Source of the DNA: Actinomycetota bacterium
Lineage (GTDB): Bacteria > Actinomycetota > Acidimicrobiia > Acidimicrobiales > AC-9
Length of the DNA: 38,120 bases
NCBI GenBank assembly: GCA_005888295.1
Contig: VAWP01000081.1
Coordinates: 1 to 38,120 of the forward strand
Direction: 5' to 3'
Within the stretch, counting starts at the first letter, position 1; every line of letters starts with the position of its first letter. Both the position numbers and the translations under genes were made by a program. Under the pieces are notes generated by a model. That model was not told the origin of the DNA and ran no database searches. It was given only the letters and a program-made list of their open reading frames with translations. This document shows positions 14,721-22,562 of this stretch, piece by piece.

Positions 14721-15980
14721 GTGCTGGGGTACACGGGCAGGCGTCTGTCGCTGGCTCTCGCGCCCCTCCTCCTGCTGGTGTCGATCGCAATGGCGACACC
14801 GACCTCCGCGACCACCGGACCGCGGCCACCTGGACAGGACGCCTTCTATAGGTACTCGGGATCCCTGCCGCTCAGGGAAGTTCCACCAGGGACGGTCCTG
14901 AAGGCCAGGTCGATCCGCCTTGCCTTCGGGACGACACCCACCCCTGTCGCCGCCGAACAGTTGCTCTACCGGACGACCGGCCAGCTCGGGCAACCGACCG
15001 TCACGGTGACGACGGTGATCCAACCGACCCATGTCCCCGGCCCGTCCAGGATCGTGGAGTACCTCAGCTTCTACGACGGCCTCGGTGCCCAGTGCGACCC
15101 CAGCTACACGCTCGCGGGTGGCAACCCCGGGGCAGCCATGGAGCAGGAGACCCAGGAAGAGGAACTGCTCATCGTCTGGTACCTGTCACATGGGTACACC
15201 GTGACGGTCCCGGACTTCGAGGGCACCCACCTCGACTGGATGGCCGGCCACGAGTCCGGATACGGGGCGCTCGATGCCGTGCGTGCGACTGAGTCGCACC
15301 TCCACGTTCCCCGCGTCACCCCGGTCGGACTGTCCGGGTACTCCGGTGGAGCGGTCGCGGCCGACTGGGCGAGTGAGCTGGCGCCCGCGTATGCCCCAGA
15401 GCTGCACATGGTTGGCGTCGCGGAAGGCGGCATCCCCGCCAACTACGCCGATATGTTCACCTACATCAATGGCACGACGGAGTTCTCTCCCGCGATCCCA
15501 GGTGTGCTCATCGGATTGACTCGTGCGTATGGCATCGACCTGAGGCCCTACTTGTCGCCGTATGGCCTCAAGGTTGTCCAGGCTGAGGACCAGGTGTGCA
15601 TTGCGTCCGTGTTCGGTCACTATCCCGGCCTCACCATTCAACAGCTCATGAAGCCGCAGTACCGAGACTTCTTCCAGGTGCCCACGTTCGCGCGGCTGCT
15701 GAACGACCAGGTGATGGGCACCGCTCCGGGCCATCCCACCGTGCCGCTGTTCATGGGAGTCGGCAACGTCGACGGAACCGGCGACGGAGCAATGGTCGCT
15801 CGCGACGTCGAGATGTTGGCCCACGAGTACTGCGAGCAAGGCGTCCCCGTGCAATTCGAAGAGTACAAGGGCGCGTCTCACGAGGAGGCCGGCGCGTTCT
15901 TCGAACCGGAGACCGATGCCTTCCTGATGGCGCGCTTCGCAGGAGTGCCCTTCGCGGGCAACTGCTCTTCCACCGGCTAG
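14721..15980 (+). CDS. Secretory lipase (LIP family)
   Basis: 419 residues from a GTG. The signal peptide RRLSLALAPLLLLVSIAMATPTSA is clear. Mature sequence landmarks are those of the secretory lipase family found in Candida and mycobacteria: FYRYSGSLPLREVPPGTVL, AEQLLYRTTGQLGQPT, the cap segment with GYTVTVPDFEGTH, and the nucleophile elbow GLSGYSGGAVAADW with Ser208. Asp lies in GNVDGTGDG and His in YKGASHEEAG. Such enzymes hydrolyse triacylglycerols and esters outside the cell. It is transcribed divergently from the LipA-like lipase, consistent with joint induction on lipid substrates. Family call is strong. Confidence 0.9.
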   Translation: MLGYTGRRLSLALAPLLLLVSIAMATPTSATTGPRPPGQDAFYRYSGSLPLREVPPGTVLKARSIRLAFGTTPTPVAAEQLLYRTTGQLGQPTVTVTTVIQPTHVPGPSRIVEYLSFYDGLGAQCDPSYTLAGGNPGAAMEQETQEEELLIVWYLSHGYTVTVPDFEGTHLDWMAGHESGYGALDAVRATESHLHVPRVTPVGLSGYSGGAVAADWASELAPAYAPELHMVGVAEGGIPANYADMFTYINGTTEFSPAIPGVLIGLTRAYGIDLRPYLSPYGLKVVQAEDQVCIASVFGHYPGLTIQQLMKPQYRDFFQVPTFARLLNDQVMGTAPGHPTVPLFMGVGNVDGTGDGAMVARDVEMLAHEYCEQGVPVQFEEYKGASHEEAGAFFEPETDAFLMARFAGVPFAGNCSSTG

Positions 15981-16049
15981 GTCACGACAGTCGGCCTCTA
16001 GCGCAGGAGTGGGAACCTCGGTGCCAACGAGCCGAGCTTGGCGTACTCC

Positions 16050-16658
16050 TCAGCCTCGAGCTCGCGCCGCCCGGTGCCAGCGAGGATATAGGTGGTCGGC
16101 TCCCATCCCAGCGCCCGTGATGATCGACGCGACCACCGGCTGCACCTGCTCAGGTCGCCCGACGGCGTGAGCGATATCCATGGTGTGAACGCCGAACTCG
16201 AGGTTGCGCGACGCCACGAACTCACCAAAGGTCATCCGAGGGTGACCCGAGCGCTTGATCACTCGGTCGGCGGGGATCCCGCCAACCCCACGCACGGCGC
16301 TCTCGGCGGCGGCTTCGAGCGATGCCCGGAGCTGCTCGCCTCCGCGTCCGCCGACCTCATCGATGACGCGATCCCTGATGATCTCGGAGAAGGTCTTGCC
16401 CGGATCTTCGCCCTCTCTCGGTCCTTCGGGCTCGTAGCGGTAGTAGCCGACGCGATCGATCTCGGCGTGGCCGTCTGCGGCCTGCGCGTTCTCACCGACG
16501 AGCCGCCACAGCATCCCCTCGCAATGGGCGACGACCTCGGCCACCGACCACCCGGGACATCGGGTGGAACGACGGAAGTCACTCGCTGACAGCTCGCCCA
16601 CGAGCGTGACCAGGTCATCGACCTGACACGCCAGCGCCTCGGTCTCAGGACCGCGCAT
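16050..16658 (-). CDS. Maleylpyruvate isomerase-like (DinB-fold) protein
   Basis: 202 residues from an ATG at 16658. The start LACQVDDLVTLVGEL, the core CPGWSVAEVVAHCEGM with His45, and the later NLEFGVHTMDIAHAVGRP with His158 are the landmarks of the mycothiol-dependent maleylpyruvate isomerase N-terminal/TIGR03083 family. Conserved histidines and Glu154 bind the metal. Well-studied members isomerise maleylpyruvate or transfer mycothiol, but most actinobacterial paralogues have no known substrate. Cytoplasmic. The gene is divergent to the SRPBCC gene across 88 bp and convergent with the secretory lipase. Confidence 0.85.
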   Translation of the reverse strand: MRGPETEALACQVDDLVTLVGELSASDFRRSTRCPGWSVAEVVAHCEGMLWRLVGENAQAADGHAEIDRVGYYRYEPEGPREGEDPGKTFSEIIRDRVIDEVGGRGGEQLRASLEAAAESAVRGVGGIPADRVIKRSGHPRMTFGEFVASRNLEFGVHTMDIAHAVGRPEQVQPVVASIITGAGMGADHLYPRWHRAARARG

Positions 16659-16746
16659 ACCTGATCTTTGCCTGCCGAGACAGCCCAGGTCCAGGCCAAA
16701 CCTCACGACTACCTCACCCCTGACGGTCGCGCGAGAATGTCCGGCC

Positions 16747-17223
16747 ATGACCGAACGGATCGAGGTCGAGCGGACGATTGCCGCCGAACCGGCGGCAATC
16801 TTCGGCGTATTGACCGATCCTGGCGGCCATGTCGCCATCGACAGCTCGGGAATGCTCATGAGTGCCGGTGGCGAGCGTGTCGGTGCTGTTGGCGACACCT
16901 TCGTGGTGCACATGGATCGCGAGGCGCTCAACGACTACCCACTCGGTCTGTACGACGTGACCGTGAGGATCGTGACGTTCGACCCGGATCGAGAGATCGC
17001 CTGGACACCCGAGGGTCAGCTCAACCTTGGACACGTCTATGGTTACAAGCTCGAGCCGATCAAAGAGGGCACCAGGGTCACCTCGTACTACGACTGGTCC
17101 TCGGTCGAGCAGACGTGGAAAGACGCGAGCATCTTCCCGGTCATTCCCGAGGGCGCACTGCGCGCCACCCTCGGCATCCTCGCCCGAACGGTCGCCCCCG
17201 GACGACCTCGGCCTTCGGCGTGA
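16747..17223 (+). CDS. SRPBCC/START-like polyketide cyclase-type protein
   Basis: 158 residues from an ATG. Residues 3-20 (ERIEVERTIAAEPAAIFG) form the first strand and helix of the SRPBCC fold. The later strands (TVRIVTFDPDREIAWTPEG, YGYKLEPIKEGTRVTSYYDW) and a long C-terminal helix complete the helix-grip pocket for a hydrophobic ligand. No catalytic residue can be assigned, so a lipid- or polyketide-binding role is only a family-level guess. A GAGAAT hexamer lies 8 nt before the ATG and no Shine-Dalgarno is visible, which fits a leaderless transcript. Confidence 0.85.
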   Translation: MTERIEVERTIAAEPAAIFGVLTDPGGHVAIDSSGMLMSAGGERVGAVGDTFVVHMDREALNDYPLGLYDVTVRIVTFDPDREIAWTPEGQLNLGHVYGYKLEPIKEGTRVTSYYDWSSVEQTWKDASIFPVIPEGALRATLGILARTVAPGRPRPSA

Positions 17224-17323
17224 GGAGGCGCTCGCCGGAGCTCTCGAGGGGCCAGCGATCCGGCGAACGATTGGTTTCCGCCGTCCAGGGTAGGGCTGTC
17301 CTCAGCGCTACCTGCGAGGCACA

Positions 17324-17719
17324 GTGAACGTCGAGACCCACCTGGTACCGGATCCCCTGAGCGCCCGAGCAGCCAGGGAGGTCATGGAGGCGGCACTCCG
17401 ACCATGGGGTGACGCGGACACGACCGAGATCGGCGTCCTCCTCACGACCGAGCTGGTGACGAACGCCATCGTCCACGCTCGGACGGACTTCGCCTTGCGG
17501 GTCACGACGAGCGAGGAGCGCCTGAGGGTCGAGGTGTCAGATTCGAGTCAGGACCCTCCTCGGCTCGTCCCCATCCATGGCCTGGAGGACCACGGCCGCG
17601 GGCTGCACCTCGTCGATGCGCTGTCCGCTTCGTGGGGTGTCGACTGGCGAGACCAGGGCAAGGCGGTGTGGTTCGAGCTGGCGCTTGGGCGCACCGATGC
17701 GTCGGTCGCGACGGCGTAG
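17324..17719 (+). CDS. Anti-sigma factor serine kinase-like ATPase (RsbW/HATPase_c_2)
   Basis: 131 residues from a GTG. This is a stand-alone GHKL ATPase domain: the N box ELVTNAIVHA (Glu43, Asn47), a G1-like box EVSDSSQDPPRL and a G2 box HGRGLHLVDALS. That is the usual pattern of the short actinobacterial RsbW-like kinases that bind sigma-B-type factors and phosphorylate anti-anti-sigma proteins. No sigma factor or anti-anti-sigma gene is next to it, so its partner is elsewhere or unknown. The G1 box is slightly diverged (DSS in place of DxG), which is common in this subgroup. Confidence 0.88.
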   Translation: MNVETHLVPDPLSARAAREVMEAALRPWGDADTTEIGVLLTTELVTNAIVHARTDFALRVTTSEERLRVEVSDSSQDPPRLVPIHGLEDHGRGLHLVDALSASWGVDWRDQGKAVWFELALGRTDASVATA

Positions 17720-17757
17720 CCGAGCCGCGCCACCTCAGCGACCGGTCCCGAGGAGCG

Positions 17758-19119
17758 TCATCCGAGTGCCTCCTCGGCCTCGGCACCCCAATGGCCGATC
17801 GAGCCCGGTGCCACTGGCTCAGGCCCGGCGACCTGACGTGTCCGACCGTCGCGTCGCTCCAAGACTGCTCGCACCGCTCCGGTCAGCGGGGTAGTCAGCT
17901 GGCCCGGCAGACGCACGCCGTCGCGCAGGCACTCCTCGATCCTGCGCTCAGGCAGGAAGATGGGTGAGGCGATGCCGGCCTGCTCGGCTGATGTGACGGG
18001 CGCGCCGGACCGGATGAGAGCAGCGAGGGCGGCCGTCAGCTCCGCCCGCGAGCGGCGAGACCGAGGCGAGCGGTTGAGCACCGGCACGACGCAGGAGCCT
18101 GGGACTCCCAGGCCGAGCAGATCTCCGACGACTCTCGCCAGTGAATGGATGCCCTTCATGCCCGGGGCTCCGACGACCAGCACGACATCGGCTCGGCTCA
18201 GGGCCGTGCGGCTCATGACGTTGCGCTCCTCGACCTCGAGCGAGCCCCCGTCCCGCTCGCCCTCGACGTCGGCGTCTACGTCGGCGACCACGGTGGCGAA
18301 GTTGTCGCACAGGCTGGCGATCCCGGCCTCGAACCCACGCGGCCGCAGCGCCGCCCAGGCCGACGACCTCCGCAGGCCGAGGAGCAGGTGATAGCCGCGC
18401 TCCTCGACGAGGAACGTCAGCGCCATGATCGCATCGCATCGGGGTTGACCGTTGCGGTGCGCCTCCACCAGCTCCTGGACGCCCGGGACGATGTCGCCGG
18501 CATCATGCAGCATCGACTGCTCGGCGTTGCGCTTGAGATCGGCGAGGATGACCCGGCCGCCCGTCTCGGTCGGTGATCCGGTTTGGCCGTGCTCGCCCGG
18601 GGCGCGCCAGACGGCTTCGGCGAGTCCTTGGCAGAGGGCGATGGCAACGGTCGATGCACCGGTCCCTCCGGGGCCACAGACGGCGATCACGGTCCCGCGA
18701 GGCTCGTCGGACGTCATGTCGTGGATGGTGCCTGGCACGTCGTCTCCGCTGGCGATGGCTGTGCCGTGGGCGGCGAGGGCCCGCAGCAGCTCATCCCGAT
18801 CGAAGCCGTCGGGCAGGACCGCCGCCGCTCCCAACGTCAACCAATCGGTCCGACGGCGCCGGTCCTCGACCACCAGCGTCGGGCACCCCGCCCGGCTCAT
18901 CTCGTCGAGCAGGTCTCGGTCGAGAGCGGCGACACGAGCATCGACGATCGCAGCAGAGAAGGCGCGACCCGAGACCAACCTGGCCCGCAGCTCTTCGGCC
19001 GACAAGCACTTGACCAACTCGACGGGGATCGACGAGGCGTTCGCCCACTGGGCGACTGTGCGGAACCACACGGCCCGAGGGTGGGCGAGGCCGAGGATGA
19101 CATACCGGTCGCCGGCCAT
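17758..19119 (-). CDS. CpaE/TadZ-like P-loop protein with non-canonical Walker A
   Basis: 453 residues. The N-terminal ~120 residues form a divergent receiver-like domain (AAIVDARVAALDRDLLDEM, TLVVEDRR). Then comes the MinD/ParA-like region: RGTVIAVCGPGGTGAST (149-157 hold the loop), VILADLKRNAEQSMLH, and VVADVDADVEG in the Walker B position. Both lysines of the deviant Walker A motif are missing (GPGGTGAST), as in the actinobacterial CpaE-like/Ssd subgroup found next to pilus or secretion genes. Such proteins position Flp/Tad machinery at the membrane. It lies 5 bp downstream of the SAF/CpaB-like gene, clearly one operon, yet no TadA, TadB or pilin gene is in the window. Confidence 0.8.
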   Translation of the reverse strand: MAGDRYVILGLAHPRAVWFRTVAQWANASSIPVELVKCLSAEELRARLVSGRAFSAAIVDARVAALDRDLLDEMSRAGCPTLVVEDRRRRTDWLTLGAAAVLPDGFDRDELLRALAAHGTAIASGDDVPGTIHDMTSDEPRGTVIAVCGPGGTGASTVAIALCQGLAEAVWRAPGEHGQTGSPTETGGRVILADLKRNAEQSMLHDAGDIVPGVQELVEAHRNGQPRCDAIMALTFLVEERGYHLLLGLRRSSAWAALRPRGFEAGIASLCDNFATVVADVDADVEGERDGGSLEVEERNVMSRTALSRADVVLVVGAPGMKGIHSLARVVGDLLGLGVPGSCVVPVLNRSPRSRRSRAELTAALAALIRSGAPVTSAEQAGIASPIFLPERRIEECLRDGVRLPGQLTTPLTGAVRAVLERRDGRTRQVAGPEPVAPGSIGHWGAEAEEALG

Positions 19120-19124
19120 CAGCG

Positions 19125-19877
19125 TCAGCCGCCCGGCGCTGCGGATGGGCTGCGGTAGGTCCCGCTGTCGGTGGAGCTGCTCGCGCCCGTCGAACGCACC
19201 AACATCACCTGGCCCGCGTCCACGGCATGAGCGACGGCGAGGCTGTCGACCGAGCTGGCCAACCCGAGGGTGATGGTCTCACCCGCAGTCCCCGCCGGGT
19301 CGAGGGTTGCCGACGTGTCACTGCGGGCGACGACCCGCGCCCGGCGGACCACGGCGACCGTGGTGGCGTCGGCGCCGCTGCCGTACGTCGCCAGCACGTC
19401 GACCAGGTCGCCGCCCTTGAGCGTGCCGCCGACGGCCCGGCCGGCTGCGATCGGGAACGACAGCTGACGGTCGCCCGCGGCGTCGGCCCCGGCGACGACG
19501 GAGCTGGCCTGGATCAGCTCGCCCGCCTGCACCGGTCCCACCACCAGCGCCCCGACGAGACGGGCGGGATCACGGAATGCGAGCTCGCTGCCGATCGTCG
19601 GTGACAGCACCATCGGCGCCGTCGTCAGGTCTGCCCTGCTGATGCGTTGACCGACCGACAGGGCGTGCCGGGCCACCACGTAGCTCACTCCTTTGCGCGT
19701 CGTGGCGCCGGTGTAGGCAGCGAAGATCCCCACTGCCGCCGCCATGACGAGGAAGCCGCCCACCACCGCCCTGCCCCCCGGCAGCGGCCGCCGGCGGCGG
19801 AGGGGGCGGGCTCCGTCGGCCCGAGCTGCAGTCCCGTCGCCGGCGTGGGTCGCCCCGCTGCGTTCGGTGACCACCAC
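19125..19877 (-). CDS. SAF-domain, CpaB/RcpC-like pilus assembly protein
   Basis: 250 residues from GTG 19877 with GGGAGGGG upstream. A basic, Pro-rich cytoplasmic start leads to one membrane helix (AVVGGFLVMAAAVGIFAAYTGA, about 36-58). The SAF domain follows: YVVARHALSVGQRISRADL, VVGPVQAGELIQASSV, and the later GGTLKGGDLVDVLATYGSG strand-rich part. This is the topology of CpaB/RcpC, a periplasmic or wall-facing Flp pilus component thought to bind cell wall through the SAF fold. It is the first gene of a two-gene operon with the CpaE-like protein and is divergent to the LysM gene across 115 bp. The family call is good; the pilus role is by analogy. Confidence 0.8.
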   Translation of the reverse strand: MVVTERSGATHAGDGTAARADGARPLRRRRPLPGGRAVVGGFLVMAAAVGIFAAYTGATTRKGVSYVVARHALSVGQRISRADLTTAPMVLSPTIGSELAFRDPARLVGALVVGPVQAGELIQASSVVAGADAAGDRQLSFPIAAGRAVGGTLKGGDLVDVLATYGSGADATTVAVVRRARVVARSDTSATLDPAGTAGETITLGLASSVDSLAVAHAVDAGQVMLVRSTGASSSTDSGTYRSPSAAPGG

Positions 19878-19978
19878 GACGGCAACCCCTCCCAGCTGGA
19901 TGTACCGGCAGCATACGGCGGGGTCTCGGTACGTTTCAACTCTCTACATGTGCTTCAGTGATCGCCGCTCTCATGGTG

Positions 19979-19984
19979 TATGAT
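19979..19984 (+). promoter_or_regulatory. -10 element for a leaderless LysM transcript (candidate)
   Basis: TATGAT ends 8 nt before the ATG at 19993, placing the expected transcription start at or within a few bases of the start codon. No Shine-Dalgarno is present between them. The -35 region is not recognisable. Confidence 0.45.
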
Positions 19985-19992
19985 GCTGTTCC

Positions 19993-20754
19993 ATGATCAG
20001 CACCCGGAGGGGCAGGGCGATCCTCCTCGTCGGCTGGGTGGCCCTCCTGGTCGGTGCGCTCGGCGTCCTCCACGTGATCGGGCGCGGTCCGCTCGCCGCC
20101 CCACCCGTCACCCGACCGAGCGCCCTGGCGACCTGGCTCGATGAGCGGTCATCGGCGGCGCTCGCCTTCGGTGCCGTTCGCCTCGCGACCATGGGCCTGG
20201 CGTGGTACCTGCTGGCGACGACGCTCGCTGGCCTGCTTGCCCGCATCGCCGGCTCGACGCGCTGGTCCGAGGCCGCCGACTTCATCAGCCCGCGCCTCGT
20301 CCGCCGTCTGCTCCAGGGTGCCGCAGGCATGACCGTCGCCGCGACGGTCACCAGTACGCAGGCGGTGGCCTGGGCCGCACCTGTCGCCCCGCCGACAGCT
20401 CCATCGCCGGTGCCGATCATGCGTCGACTGCCGGCGGGTCCGCCGAGCACGAGCACGTCGGCATCGACGCTGGCTCCGCCACCTGTGGGCGCGCCGCCCG
20501 TCAGCGCTCCTCTGGCGCCAGTCCCGACGGGATCACCGCCGTCCCGGACGTGGGTGGTTCGATCGGGCGACAACCTGTGGTCGGTAGCGGAGGCGACGCT
20601 GGCCCGAGCGTGGGGTCGGTCGCCCTCCGATGCCGAGGTGGACGACTACTGGAGGAGACTCATCGCGGCTAACCAGGCTCGCCTGGCACACCGCGATGAT
20701 CCCGACCTCGTGTTCCCAGGTCAGGTGTTCCAGTTGCCACCGACGCCCGGTTGA
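19993..20754 (+). CDS. LysM-domain membrane protein
   Basis: 253 residues from an ATG. There are membrane segments at about 9-30, 56-87 and possibly 106-128, then an Ala/Pro/Thr-rich linker (130-185). A C-terminal LysM domain follows: WVVRSGDNLWSVAEATL, an inserted acidic helix, YWRRLIAANQ and DPDLVFPGQVFQLP. LysM binds N-acetylglucosamine in peptidoglycan, so the protein probably tethers the membrane to the wall. It is divergent to the SAF/CpaE-like operon, suggesting a joint envelope function. Its last 86 bp overlap the 3' end of rsmE on the other strand. Confidence 0.85.
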   Translation: MISTRRGRAILLVGWVALLVGALGVLHVIGRGPLAAPPVTRPSALATWLDERSSAALAFGAVRLATMGLAWYLLATTLAGLLARIAGSTRWSEAADFISPRLVRRLLQGAAGMTVAATVTSTQAVAWAAPVAPPTAPSPVPIMRRLPAGPPSTSTSASTLAPPPVGAPPVSAPLAPVPTGSPPSRTWVVRSGDNLWSVAEATLARAWGRSPSDAEVDDYWRRLIAANQARLAHRDDPDLVFPGQVFQLPPTPG

Positions 20755-21415
20755 CCAGCCCTGCCCGCAGGGCGCACAGCAGCACGCCGGCCGCCAGGCC
20801 CGCGGTCTCGGCCCGGAGCACGTTCGGCCCCAGTCCCACCCGGGGAAGACCGCAGGCGAGCTCGGTCCGGTCCCAGCCCCCTTCCGGACCCACCAGTACG
20901 AAAGGCCGCTCAAGTGACGGGGCGTCGCCGCCCACCTCGGCCAGCGCGGCGCCACCGACGGCGACCTCGGCGAAGGGAAGGAGGTTGCTGACCTCGGGCA
21001 GGCGGTTGCGCCGAGACTGCATTGCCGCTTGGCGCGCGACAAGGCGGAGGCGTTCGACGTTGCGTTCGGCGCGCCGCGTGTCCCAACGGACGACCGAGCG
21101 CGACGACGAGAGTGGGACGATCCGATCGACACCCACCTCGGTCAATTTCTGCACCACCCATTCCGGCCGCGATCCTTTGGTGACGACGAACCCGATGGCG
21201 ACGGGGGGTGACAGTGGGTCTTCACAGATGACCGCCCCGTCAGGCTCCAGGACGCCGCCGGTCACGAAGCGGCACCGCCGCCACCGGCCGCGACCGTCGG
21301 ACGCCGTCACCTCCTCGCCCGGGCGGAGGCGGAGCACGTGGGAGAGGTGGTGCCGATCAGCATCGTCAACGGCCAGCGCATCGAGGTCGGCCACGAAGAC
21401 GTGGGCGACCGCCAC
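20669..21415 (-). CDS. rsmE: 16S rRNA (uracil1498-N3)-methyltransferase RsmE
   Basis: 248 residues. N-terminal PUA-like domain (HVFVADLDAL, HHLSHVLRLRPGEEVTASDGRGRWRR) and C-terminal SPOUT knot domain: VTKGSRPEWVVQKLTEVGVDRIVPL, ERLRLVARQAAMQSRRNRLPEV, VLVGPEGGWDRTEL, LGPNVLRAETAGLAA. RsmE methylates U1498 of 16S rRNA in the decoding region of the 30S subunit. The last ~25 residues extend past the usual family end and are the part that overlaps the LysM gene, so the natural end may carry a non-conserved tail. It follows dnaJ by 7 bp and is the third gene of the hrcA-dnaJ-rsmE operon. Confidence 0.93.
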   Translation of the reverse strand: MAVAHVFVADLDALAVDDADRHHLSHVLRLRPGEEVTASDGRGRWRRCRFVTGGVLEPDGAVICEDPLSPPVAIGFVVTKGSRPEWVVQKLTEVGVDRIVPLSSSRSVVRWDTRRAERNVERLRLVARQAAMQSRRNRLPEVSNLLPFAEVAVGGAALAEVGGDAPSLERPFVLVGPEGGWDRTELACGLPRVGLGPNVLRAETAGLAAGVLLCALRAGLVNRASVATGTPDLGTRGRDHRGVPGEPG

Positions 21416-21422
21416 GGCCCGC

Positions 21423-22556
21423 CTACTTGAAGGCCGAGCGGATCCGGGAGAACACGCCGGACTCGACGGGAGCCACCACTTCGCCGCGCTCGGCGGCGAG
21501 CTGTCGAAGCAGCTCCTCCTGCGCCTCGGTCATCCCCGTCGGCGTGTCGACCACCACCTCGACGACGATGTCACCCCGACCCCTGCTGTTGACATGGGGC
21601 ACGCCCCGTCCCCGCAGACGGAAGACCCGGCCCGTCTGGGTCCCGGGCGGAACGATCAGGTCCTCGGTGCCGTCGAGGGTCTCGAACTCGATGTGGGCGC
21701 CGAGCGCGGCCTGGCTCACCGGCAGGTGCAACACGTTCGTGAGGTCGTACCCGTCGCGCTGAAAACGCGGATGGGTGCTGACCGACAGGTGCACGTACAG
21801 ATCGCCGGGCGGGCCTCCACGGGGTCCGGCCGCCCCCCGACCGGTGAGGCGCAGGGTCGAGCCGTGGTCCACGCCTGCGGGCACGTCCACCGTGTAGCTC
21901 CGCTGTTCGGTCCGACGCCCTTCTCCCCGGCAGTCTCGGCACGGATCAGCGATGATCCGACCCAGTCCACGACAGCGCGAGCAGGGCGCGGACGTGACCA
22001 TCTGGCCGAGGATCGACTGACGCACGCGCCGGACCTCGCCAGCGCCTCGACACTCCGGACAGACAGTCGGTGACGTGCCCGGGCTGGCCCCGCTGCCTTC
22101 ACATGTCGAGCACGTCACGGGAGCCTTCAGCCCGACGTCGCCTTGCGCACCGAAGACCGCCTCCTCGAAGCTCAGCTCGAGAACCACCTCGAGGTCGGCG
22201 CCCTGCACGGGCCCCGTACGGCCACGACCCGCGCCCCCGCCTCCGAAGGGGCTCTGGCCGAAGAAGGCATCGAAGATGTCGCCGAGACCACCGCCGAAGA
22301 AGGCGTTGGGATCGGTGGCTCCCTGACCAGCCCCACGCGCAGCCTCGGGACCGAACATGTCGTAGCGGCGACGGCGCTCGGGATCCCGCAGGGTCTCGTA
22401 GGCGGCCGTCACCTCCTTGAAGCGCTCCTCGGCGTGCGGGTCACCGCCGTTGGCGTCCGGATGCAGCTCGCGGGCCAGGCGACGGTAGGCCCGCCTGATG
22501 TCGTCATCAGTGGCGTTGTGATCGATCTCGAGCAGTTCGTAGAAGTCGGTTGGCAA
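21423..22556 (-). CDS. dnaJ: Molecular chaperone DnaJ (Hsp40)
   Basis: 377 residues from a TTG 6 bp after the hrcA stop; GAGG in the end of hrcA serves as ribosome site. J domain with the His32-Pro33-Asp34 motif, a Gly/Phe-rich linker (FFGGGLGDIFDAFFGQ), four zinc-binding repeats (CSTCEGSG, CPECRGAG, CSRCRGLG, CRDCRGEG), then the two C-terminal substrate-binding barrels. The full type I architecture is intact. DnaJ stimulates DnaK ATPase activity and delivers unfolded protein. Pairing with hrcA and rsmE matches the second DnaJ of many actinobacteria, which is separate from a dnaK-grpE-dnaJ locus; no dnaK or grpE is in this window. Expression is probably controlled by HrcA through the upstream CIRCE-like site. 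Confidence 0.95.
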   Translation of the reverse strand: MPTDFYELLEIDHNATDDDIRRAYRRLARELHPDANGGDPHAEERFKEVTAAYETLRDPERRRRYDMFGPEAARGAGQGATDPNAFFGGGLGDIFDAFFGQSPFGGGGAGRGRTGPVQGADLEVVLELSFEEAVFGAQGDVGLKAPVTCSTCEGSGASPGTSPTVCPECRGAGEVRRVRQSILGQMVTSAPCSRCRGLGRIIADPCRDCRGEGRRTEQRSYTVDVPAGVDHGSTLRLTGRGAAGPRGGPPGDLYVHLSVSTHPRFQRDGYDLTNVLHLPVSQAALGAHIEFETLDGTEDLIVPPGTQTGRVFRLRGRGVPHVNSRGRGDIVVEVVVDTPTGMTEAQEELLRQLAAERGEVVAPVESGVFSRIRSAFK

Positions 22557-22562
22557 GAGGAG

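Noticed and set aside
14574-15032. N-terminal extension of the LipA-type lipase
   Set aside because: Would overlap the divergent lipase gene. The GTG at 14573 has GGAGGG and starts a clear signal peptide.
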